Assembly (NCBI GenBank): GCA_964373065.1
Contig: CAYJSJ010000035.1
Coordinates: 1-5,207 of the forward strand
DNA: 5,207 nucleotides
From: CAYJSJ01 sp964373065
GTDB lineage: Bacteria; Patescibacteriota; Gracilibacteria; Peribacterales; Peribacteraceae
Direction of reading: 5' to 3'
Part shown: positions 1-4,475 of the stretch, in pieces
Layout: each line of letters begins with the position of its first letter
How positions within the stretch are numbered: the first letter of the stretch is position 1
Position numbers and translations under genes: made by a program
The notes under the pieces: generated by a model
What the model saw: the letters and a program-made list of their open reading frames with translations, nothing else
Databases searched by the model: none
What the model was told of the DNA's origin: nothing

Positions 1-1435
1 GGATGATGATGCCAGAGCCGAAGGTGACTTCATCATTGAGGGTGGTAACGCCTTCCACGATGAGCTGACCCGATGCGGTCAGGAGTCCGAGGTTAAAGAG
101 ATCGAGCCCACCCGCATCACCGGCCGCACGGTCACCCGTACTCGTGAGTCCCAATGAATCGTAAATACCCAGTGTCGGACCTGCTGCTCCCGTGGCACCC
201 GTTGCGCCGGTAGCACCCGTTGCTCCTTGTTCACCCGTACCACCGCCACCCCCGCTGCCTCCCCCACCCCCACCGCCGCGCCCGCTGCCTTCCGATCGTT
301 GACTGTTGTAACCGCTTGCAAGCGCTTCCACATTGCTCTGATTCATAAACGTCCACTGCGGAACTCCGTCGACAATCATGAGCACTTGCCCGTCACGACC
401 GAGCCCTATGCCATCCCACATGTTCGGCGCAGATGCAAAGATCATTCCCCCAATCGGAGCATCGGGGGCGCTGCCGTAGAGCGGAAAATCTTGTGCCAAT
501 TCTCCCTGCGGTAACCGTGCGATGCGCTGCGCGCGACGTTGTAATACATTCCAAAACAGTGAAGAAAGGGTAGATGAAGGCTGATGTTGATCACCTGTCT
601 TACCACGAATCTGTACTTTCTCATTACTCGTCTGTGACGCTGTTTCAACACGTTGTGTCATCGGTATGTTTGGTGCTTCTTTTTCTCGTACTGGAAAGAT
701 CGATACGATCGGCTTGATCACTCGATCAATGACAGTGTGTATCTTGGAAGCGCGTACGACCCGTCGCTCCTCCACCCGTTTCACAAGTTCTGCGAGAGTA
801 TCTGCCGAGGACTTTCTGTACGACACCGCAACGTTCCCTACAAATGACGTTTCTTCCTGCTGGACATAGAGCGGGTAGACCTTCCCCCCGACGACCGTTC
901 TGATCGATACCAATGAAGTGATGTGATCTGTCGCAGTGTGCCCGCTTCCCGTCTGGAGCTGCCTGCTTATTTGCGCGTTTAAAAAACGCAATCCTTCCGG
1001 CTTCGGCCCCATGGAGAAAAATGCAAGGAGTGCGACCAGCACGGAAGCAGCGCCAAGTAACTGGCTCTGGCTTGCCATCGTACTGCGGTGAAGCTGCTGC
1101 GCGCTCAGAACGTCTGTAAGCACCGCCTGCAATCGCTCCACCTCCTGCGTGTGGTTTTGCTTTTTGGCAATCGCAAGTTCGGTTCCCGCTTTTATGAGAC
1201 GCGCAGTCTGCGCTCTGGAGTATCCGGTTTCCCGTTGAATGTATTCCCGCACTGCGCCTTTATCTTCCCGCGAGAGCGATACGTAATTGAGAGACGCAAG
1301 AAGTTCTTCGATCCACCGCTGCCTGGATGCCTTGTCGAGCTCGGTGATTTTTCCCCCTCCAACCGAAGATCCAGAGATAGCAAAGCGGATGTCTTCGATC
1401 GAACCCGGCAAAAGGTGAGAAATGTTCTGTGACAT
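1..1435 (-). CDS. Membrane-anchored collagen-like/fibre surface protein with N-terminal HTH-like domain (3' end outside window)
   Basis: An open frame of 478 codons starts at ATG 1435 and has no stop before the window edge, so the C-terminus is missing. Seen in order: residues 35-82 are charged and helical (LNYVSLSREDKGAVREYIQ, then TGYSRAQTARLIK) and resemble, from memory, the N-terminal helix-turn-helix of DDE integrases/transposases in Patescibacteria. Residues 85-120 may be coiled coil. Residues 126-142 (LLGAASVLVALLAFFSM) form one membrane segment. Residues 150-310 are an unrecognised polar region. Residues 329-363 (GGMIFAS, then W-DGIGLGRDGQVL and GVPQW) match the repeat style of tail-fibre-like proteins. 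Residues 383-399 are a Gly/Ser linker and 401-421 are seven Gly-X-Y triplets. The remainder (LDLFNLGLLTASGQLIVEG, then TTLND) looks like the start of a beta-rich fibre. The HTH is probably cytoplasmic and the rest outside the cell. An in-frame TGA lies upstream with no alternative start between, so ATG 1435 is secure. Adhesion or surface display is an inference. Confidence 0.85.
   Translation of the reverse strand, partial: MSQNISHLLPGSIEDIRFAISGSSVGGGKITELDKASRQRWIEELLASLNYVSLSREDKGAVREYIQRETGYSRAQTARLIKAGTELAIAKKQNHTQEVERLQAVLTDVLSAQQLHRSTMASQSQLLGAASVLVALLAFFSMGPKPEGLRFLNAQISRQLQTGSGHTATDHITSLVSIRTVVGGKVYPLYVQQEETSFVGNVAVSYRKSSADTLAELVKRVEERRVVRASKIHTVIDRVIKPIVSIFPVREKEAPNIPMTQRVETASQTSNEKVQIRGKTGDQHQPSSTLSSLFWNVLQRRAQRIARLPQGELAQDFPLYGSAPDAPIGGMIFASAPNMWDGIGLGRDGQVLMIVDGVPQWTFMNQSNVEALASGYNSQRSEGSGRGGGGGGGSGGGGGTGEQGATGATGATGATGAAGPTLGIYDSLGLTSTGDRAAGDAGGLDLFNLGLLTASGQLIVEGVTTLNDEVTFGSGIII
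173..235 (-). repeat. Collagen-like Gly-X-Y coding repeat
   Basis: Seven consecutive triplets (GEQ, four GAT, GAA, GPT; residues 401-421 of the surface protein) are encoded by imperfect 9-bp units of the form GGT-GCN-ACG. Synonymous third positions differ between units, so the repeat is not a recent perfect duplication. The tract follows directly on a poly-glycine linker encoded at 239-289. GAT-type collagen-like tracts are common in bacterial surface fibres, where they can form triple helices. This one is short, and copies may vary between strains. Confidence 0.8.
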
Positions 1436-1455
1436 GGTTGAACTGTGTATGTCTT

Positions 1456-1470
1456 TGAGCCTCAGGCTCA
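1456..1470. repeat. 15-bp palindrome, copy A
   Basis: The plus strand reads TGAGCCTCAGGCTCA, a perfect inverted repeat of 7 bp with one central base. Read in the direction of the surface-protein gene it is TGAGCCTGAGGCTCA, identical to copy C upstream of tpiA, and it ends 20 nt before ATG 1435. If the promoter at 1500-1528 is right, it is transcribed and forms a leader hairpin. Otherwise it may act as a DNA-binding site. TTT follows it on the plus strand, as it follows copy C on that strand and copy B on the minus strand. Confidence 0.75.
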
Positions 1471-1499
1471 TTTCAGAATTTTTTTGGAGAATTCATAGT

Positions 1500-1528
1500 A
1501 TTGTAGCAGTTTATGAGCTTCTTCTCAA
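1500..1528 (-). promoter_or_regulatory. Sigma70-type promoter for the surface-protein gene
   Basis: On the minus strand a -35 hexamer TTGAGA (1528-1523) and a -10 hexamer TACAAT (1505-1500) are separated by exactly 17 bp. Transcription would start near 1493, leaving a leader of about 58 nt before ATG 1435. That leader contains the 15-bp palindrome at 1456-1470 and no clear Shine-Dalgarno. Both boxes are close to consensus, but there is no experimental support. Confidence 0.6.
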
Positions 1529-1621
1529 GAGCTGCTCCCCTTCCCTTCCCCCCTCCTGTGAGCCCGGTTTTCATCTCTTTCTCAAAAAAAGAGACTGAGT
1601 GACGCAGGGGCTCAGCAAAAT

Positions 1622-1650
1622 TTGCCTTCCCACGCGCATTTGCCTACTAT
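1622..1650 (+). promoter_or_regulatory. purC promoter, predicted leaderless
   Basis: A -35-like TTGCCT (1622-1627) and a -10-like TACTAT (1645-1650) are separated by 17 bp. Six bases follow the -10 box before ATG 1657, so the usual start point, about 7 nt after the -10, falls on the A of the start codon. No Shine-Dalgarno is present, which agrees with a leaderless transcript. The same -10-to-ATG distance is seen at rpiB and tpiA. Confidence 0.6.
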
Positions 1651-1656
1651 TGCACC

Positions 1657-2643
1657 ATGAGCGCGAAAGCAGCTTCCGCCTCCGTCCTCGAGCCGTTTCT
1701 TGCCACAACGCTGGAAACGACAGATTTCCCCGATTTAGGGGAGAAATACGAGGGTAAAGTACGAGATGTCTATTTTCAAAAAGAACATGCACGACGCTTT
1801 TTGATCGCAACGGATCGGCAATCCGCCTTTGATATTAACTGGACGACTATTCCTCTGAAGGGGCAAGTCCTGACGCAGATCAGCGCGTGGTGGTTTACAA
1901 ACATTGCAGACATCATGCCGACACACGTTCTCGGGCATCCGGACCCAAATGTTATGGTTGTCAAGGATCTAACGATGGTCCCCGTGGAAATTGTTGTCAG
2001 AGCATATCTCACAGGTTCGAGCAAGACCTCGGCATGGGTGAACTACAACGCGGGCGTTCGAGACTTCTGTGGAGTGCCGTTACCGGATGGCATGGTGAAA
2101 AATCAGCCGTTTTCTACGCTGATCCTCACGCCGACAACAAAGTCTGAGGATGATGAACTGATTGATCCAAAAGGCATATTTGAACGTAAATTATCGACTC
2201 CGAAACAATGGAAAGACATTGAAGAAAAGGCATTCGCGCTCTTTGCCAGAGGCCAGGAAATCGCCGATAAACAAGGTTTAATACTTGTGGATACCAAATA
2301 CGAGATGGGCTACGACAAAGAAGGCCATCTGACAATCGCAGACGAGGTTCATACGCCGGATTCCTCTCGGTATTGGGTGAAAGAAAGCTACGAAGAGCGG
2401 TTTTCCCGCCGTGAAGAGCCCGAAAGCTTGGACAAGGAGTTTTTCCGCCTTTGGCTCCGGGAGCAAGGCTTCACCTACGGTGATCAAGCTTCCTGGCCAA
2501 AGATTACGGACGAAGTGAGGGTGATGCTCGCCGCGAAATATATCGACCTGTGTGAGAGGGTAACGGGGCAGAAGTTTTCCCTCCCCAGTGACCCGAATGT
2601 CCCGAGGAGAATCGCTTTGAATTTGGAGAAATTTATGAGATAG
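1657..2643 (+). CDS. purC: Phosphoribosylaminoimidazole-succinocarboxamide (SAICAR) synthase, long form
   Basis: PurC (EC 6.3.2.6) joins aspartate to CAIR with ATP hydrolysis to give SAICAR, a cytosolic step of de novo purine synthesis. The 328-residue product shows the family motifs in order: YEGKVRDVYF (31-40, nucleotide loop), ATDRQSAFDI (51-60), KGQVLTQISAWWF (68-80), VEIVVRAYLTGS (110-121), the TPTTKSEDDE segment (158-167), VDTKYEMGYD (211-220) and ADEVHTPDSSRYW (228-240). It is longer than the roughly 240-residue E. coli type and matches the ~300-residue form also found in yeast Ade1, which carries a C-terminal extension. The first 20 residues are low-complexity and outside the conserved core. 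ATG 1657 is favoured by the promoter immediately upstream. It stands alone on its strand, with no other pur gene in view, and converges on the rpiB operon. The stop is TAG. Confidence 0.96.
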   Translation: MSAKAASASVLEPFLATTLETTDFPDLGEKYEGKVRDVYFQKEHARRFLIATDRQSAFDINWTTIPLKGQVLTQISAWWFTNIADIMPTHVLGHPDPNVMVVKDLTMVPVEIVVRAYLTGSSKTSAWVNYNAGVRDFCGVPLPDGMVKNQPFSTLILTPTTKSEDDELIDPKGIFERKLSTPKQWKDIEEKAFALFARGQEIADKQGLILVDTKYEMGYDKEGHLTIADEVHTPDSSRYWVKESYEERFSRREEPESLDKEFFRLWLREQGFTYGDQASWPKITDEVRVMLAAKYIDLCERVTGQKFSLPSDPNVPRRIALNLEKFMR

Positions 2644-2648
2644 GCTTG

Positions 2649-2663
2649 CCTGCCGTAGGCAGG
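2649..2663. repeat. 15-bp palindrome CCTGCC-GTA-GGCAGG
   Basis: A perfect 6-bp inverted repeat with a 3-nt centre begins 5 nt after the purC stop codon. No run of T follows on either strand, so it is not a standard intrinsic terminator, although it could protect the 3' end of the mRNA. Similar CCTGCC/GGCAGG palindromes are, from memory, scattered between genes in many Patescibacteria genomes, so it may be one of a dispersed family. It differs in sequence from the TGAGCC palindromes in this window. Confidence 0.6.
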
Positions 2664-2685
2664 GAGTGGAGGATTGTTGTATAAA

Positions 2686-2913
2686 TTATTTGTTCAATAC
2701 GAGAGTTTTCCGGATGCTTTTAGAGAAGTAATCTCCCTGCCGATCAGACACCGCTATGAGCCCCACTCCCACTGTTATCCCATCGATAACATAATTCTGC
2801 AATGTAAGCCTATTCCATTCCAATGAGGCGAATAGAACCAAATGAGCCTCGGGCTCAGACTGGATTTTGCCGTTATTACTCCGTACTGGGTAACGCAATC
2901 CGCCACGTCGCAT
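2686..2913 (-). other. Doubtful 75-codon ORF, possible small gene or remnant
   Basis: This frame starts at ATG 2913 inside the 3' end of the DUF192 gene, overlapping it by 38 bp in another frame, and ends at TAA 2686. The translation from residue 30 onward (LEWNRLTLQNYVIDGITVGV, then GLIAVSDRQGDYFSKSIRK) has an even, protein-like composition resembling the last strands of a beta-sandwich domain. No family is recognised. Palindrome copy B lies in frame and would encode SEPEAH near residues 19-24. There is no Shine-Dalgarno. It may be the decayed tail of an older gene, a real small protein coupled to DUF192, or chance. Confidence 0.2.
2843..2857. repeat. 15-bp palindrome, copy B (degenerate)
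   Basis: The plus strand reads TGAGCCTCGGGCTCA, with 6-bp perfect arms and a 3-nt centre, one base different from copy A. On the minus strand it lies 18 nt after the DUF192 stop codon and is followed by TTT, so it could be a weak transcription terminator for the rpiB-rpe-DUF192 operon. The T-run is too short to be convincing. Unlike copies A and C, it is not near a start codon. Confidence 0.6.
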
Positions 2914-3331
2914 CTACCCCCGAGCGTTCCGCAAATCCTGCAGCGACTTCGAGGGCGATGGAGGTAGGTTTTTCGGATGAATACTGGGGGCAGGGGTCGG
3001 CCTCACACGGCACCATGGTCTTGATTTCGACCACCTTCCCTTGGGCATCAAAGAAGAGAATATCGAGGGGGATCATGGTGTCCTTCATCCAAAATGATCG
3101 CACTTCAGAGGTGGGAAAGAGGAAAAGCATCCCCGCCCCCTCCGCCAAAACCTCTCTTCCCATAAGCCCTTTTTCCTGCTCAGAAGGCTCGTCTGCTATT
3201 TCCACAGTAAGAGTTATGGCTGCATGGTTGGGGCCTACTAATGCGATCGATTGGGAGCCTGCATCCGAGCGCCGAAAGACGCAACCGGAAAGCAGTATGG
3301 CCAAGCAAAGAAGCGGCAAAAGAAATCTCAT
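2876..3331 (-). CDS. DUF192 (UPF0127) family lipoprotein
   Basis: The 151-residue product begins with a lipoprotein signal peptide: basic start, hydrophobic run and lipobox LLSG-C with the acylated cysteine at residue 17. It should therefore be exported and lipid-anchored at the outer face of the membrane. The mature part is one DUF192/COG1430 domain, recognised by EKGLMGRE (53-60), GMLFLFP (67-73), SFWMKDTMIPLDILFF (79-94), VPCEADPCPQY (107-117) and ALEVAAGFAERSGV (126-139). The biochemical role of this family is not established. The start is fixed by a 4-base ATGA overlap with the end of rpe, so it is translationally coupled and last in the rpiB-rpe operon. Two cysteines at 109 and 114 are typical of the family. 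Its placement with pentose-phosphate genes may be only genome compaction. Confidence 0.92.
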   Translation of the reverse strand: MRFLLPLLCLAILLSGCVFRRSDAGSQSIALVGPNHAAITLTVEIADEPSEQEKGLMGREVLAEGAGMLFLFPTSEVRSFWMKDTMIPLDILFFDAQGKVVEIKTMVPCEADPCPQYSSEKPTSIALEVAAGFAERSGVDATWRIALPSTE

Positions 3332-3972
3332 AGGTTCCGGAGGGAATCGATGGCCAGCTTACGATCTTTCGCCTCAAAAATAAAGCTTCCCGCAACAAGG
3401 TTATTGGCACCCGCAGCAATGCAGCGTTTGGACGTCACGGCATCGATACCACCATCCATCTGAATCATGAGATCGGGAAAAGCACTCCGCGCCGTTTGCA
3501 CCTGGCTTAAGACGTGGTCGATAAATTGCTGGCCGGGAAAACCGGGATGCACAGACATGATAAGCAGGAGATCTATCTCCCCGAGAACATCGCCGACTCT
3601 GTCGAGAGGCGTTTCGGGGTTGAGGGCAATACCAGCGGTTGCTCCCCCCGCCTGTATTTTCTCTATGAGTTCTTTCCGTGCACTGGTTGACGGTACAGCC
3701 TCCGCATGAAAGGTAATATTTGTAGCATGGAGTGCTATAAAGTCTGCGATGCGATCTGCGGGATTCTCTACTATCAGGTGGATATCGAGAGGGAGCGCTG
3801 TGGTAATGCACCGTATAACAGGTGCTCCGAAGCTAATACTGGGTACGAAATGTCCGTCCATAACATCCACCTGCAGCCAATCTGCGTACGGGGCTACGCT
3901 GTCCACTTCATCCTGCAGATGGCCGAAGTCCGCAGAAAGGATGGAAGGCGTTATGAGAATGTGCGGAGTCAT
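3328..3972 (-). CDS. rpe: Ribulose-phosphate 3-epimerase
   Basis: Rpe (EC 5.1.3.1) interconverts ribulose-5-phosphate and xylulose-5-phosphate in the non-oxidative pentose phosphate pathway. The 214-residue TIM-barrel protein has normal length and shows PSILSADF (9-16), DVMDGHFVPSISFG (36-49), HLIVENP (65-71), GIALNPETP (114-122), LLIMSVHPGFPGQQF (136-150), QMDGGID (171-177) and NLVAGSFIF (191-199). Catalytic and metal-binding Asp36, His65 and Asp173 are present. The other usual metal ligand, the histidine of the L-H-x-D motif, is Gln34 here (codon CAG). The gene overlaps rpiB upstream by ATGA and the DUF192 gene downstream by ATGA, so it is the middle gene of a coupled operon. No Shine-Dalgarno was seen. 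The family assignment is firm; full activity is less certain because of Gln34. Confidence 0.95.
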   Translation of the reverse strand: MTPHILITPSILSADFGHLQDEVDSVAPYADWLQVDVMDGHFVPSISFGAPVIRCITTALPLDIHLIVENPADRIADFIALHATNITFHAEAVPSTSARKELIEKIQAGGATAGIALNPETPLDRVGDVLGEIDLLLIMSVHPGFPGQQFIDHVLSQVQTARSAFPDLMIQMDGGIDAVTSKRCIAAGANNLVAGSFIFEAKDRKLAIDSLRNL

Positions 3973-4406
3973 AGTGAGGGTTCGAGATCATCTGTACGAC
4001 GGGAGTGCCTCCCTCCTTCACAATCGGTTCCAAGGAAGATACTGACAAATTTCCTCGCATCGAGGGCATCCGTCAAGCGCCCGCCGAGACTCATCATATT
4101 GGCATCGTTATGCTGTCTGGCAAGCCGTGCCGTTTCCTCGCTGTAGACGAGAGCGCAGCGGATCCCGTGAACCTTGTTTGCGGCAATTGCCTCGCCATTG
4201 CCACTTCCGCCAAAAACAATGCCCGGACAACCATATTCCAGTACCGCTGCGGCTCCCTGACGCATGATGGGAGGGTAGTCGTCATCATCTTCCCACTGAG
4301 GCTTCACATCGATCACATCGATTTCCTGATCCATAAGAAAAGCTTTGATCTCCTCTTTAAGAGGAAATCCCGCATGGTCGGAAGCCAGAACGACACGCTT
4401 CGTCAT
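3969..4406 (-). CDS. rpiB: Ribose-5-phosphate isomerase B, Glu-type active site
   Basis: RpiB (EC 5.3.1.6) interconverts ribose-5-phosphate and ribulose-5-phosphate; it belongs to the RpiB/LacAB family. The 145-residue product has the usual length. Motifs are LASDHAGFPLKEEI (7-20), DDDYPPI (41-47), GIVFGGSGNGEAIAANKVHG (62-81), RQHNDANMMSLGGR (97-110) and EGGRHSRR (130-137). The GGSGNGE-x-IAANKV sequence follows the Mycobacterium tuberculosis type: Glu72 sits where that enzyme uses a catalytic glutamate, and the catalytic cysteine of the E. coli type (in CGTG) is replaced by glycine. It is first in the operon with rpe and the DUF192 lipoprotein, sharing ATGA with rpe. It is divergent from tpiA across 69 bp, and a -10-like box 6 nt before the ATG predicts a leaderless mRNA. 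LacAB-like sugar isomerases are the main alternative, made less likely by rpe next door. Confidence 0.95.
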   Translation of the reverse strand: MTKRVVLASDHAGFPLKEEIKAFLMDQEIDVIDVKPQWEDDDDYPPIMRQGAAAVLEYGCPGIVFGGSGNGEAIAANKVHGIRCALVYSEETARLARQHNDANMMSLGGRLTDALDARKFVSIFLGTDCEGGRHSRRTDDLEPSL

Positions 4407-4412
4407 GCCTGC

Positions 4413-4441
4413 ATACTAGCTTGTTTTGCCGGGCTCATCCA
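4413..4441 (-). promoter_or_regulatory. rpiB operon promoter, predicted leaderless
   Basis: On the minus strand a -10-like TAGTAT (4418-4413) ends 6 nt before ATG 4406, putting the expected transcription start on the A of the start codon. The sequence 17 bp further up, TGGATG (4441-4436), is a poor -35 match and overlaps the TGAGCC half-site cluster. This suggests a weak or activator-dependent promoter, or one repressed from that cluster. Confidence 0.45.
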
Positions 4442-4458
4442 TATGAGCCTGAGGCTCA
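4432..4458. promoter_or_regulatory. Three alternating half-sites between rpiB and tpiA (includes palindrome copy C): candidate operator
   Basis: The half-sites are GGCTCAT (4432-4438), ATGAGCC (4443-4449) and AGGCTCA (4452-4458). The first two form a 7-bp inverted repeat with a 4-nt gap. The last two form the perfect palindrome TGAGCCTGAGGCTCA (4444-4458), identical to copy A read in gene direction. The cluster lies between the -10 boxes of the two divergent promoters and covers both presumed -35 regions. If both genes are leaderless, it is not transcribed from either, so a protein-binding DNA site is more likely than an RNA hairpin. No regulator can be named. Confidence 0.45.
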
Positions 4459-4460
4459 TT

Positions 4461-4469
4461 TGCTATACT
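4461..4469 (+). promoter_or_regulatory. tpiA extended -10 promoter, predicted leaderless
   Basis: TGC-TATACT is an extended -10 element (TGn then a near-consensus hexamer at 4464-4469). It ends 6 nt before ATG 4476, so transcription is expected to start at the start codon. There is no good -35 box at 16-18 bp; that position lies in the palindrome cluster. Extended -10 promoters often work without a -35. Confidence 0.6.
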
Positions 4470-4475
4470 CGCGTC

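Noticed and set aside
1088..1432. 114-codon plus-strand frame
   Set aside because: It is a shadow of the N-terminal part of the surface-protein gene, which has a promoter, a membrane segment and coherent domains on the minus strand.
1574..1615. Hairpins upstream of purC (TCTCTTT/AAAGAGA and CTGAG/CTCAG) as terminator or riboswitch
   Set aside because: The stems are short and A/T-rich or loosely paired. A minus-strand terminator here would have no gene to end, and the purC promoter lies downstream, so a leader riboswitch is not possible if the mRNA is leaderless.
2843..2857. Copy B as a firm intrinsic terminator of the rpiB operon
   Set aside because: The stem is only 6 bp and just TTT follows it. 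The same palindrome also occurs upstream of genes, so it is listed as a repeat with termination only as a possibility.
2823..3383. 186-codon plus-strand frame
   Set aside because: It is antisense to the clearly recognised DUF192 lipoprotein gene and its translation has no recognisable domain.
3706..4146. Plus-strand frames across the rpe/rpiB junction
   Set aside because: They are antisense to two enzymes with complete family motifs.
1456..4458. Three palindromes as a CRISPR array
   Set aside because: The copies are about 1.4-1.6 kb apart with genes between them, with no spacers and no cas genes.
4005..4475. N-terminal extension of tpiA giving a 396-codon frame, and an internal start at ATG 4443
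   Set aside because: The extension is antisense to rpiB and has no family similarity. TIM begins at MRKFLIAANWKMN (ATG 4476), and the -10 box lies after 4443.
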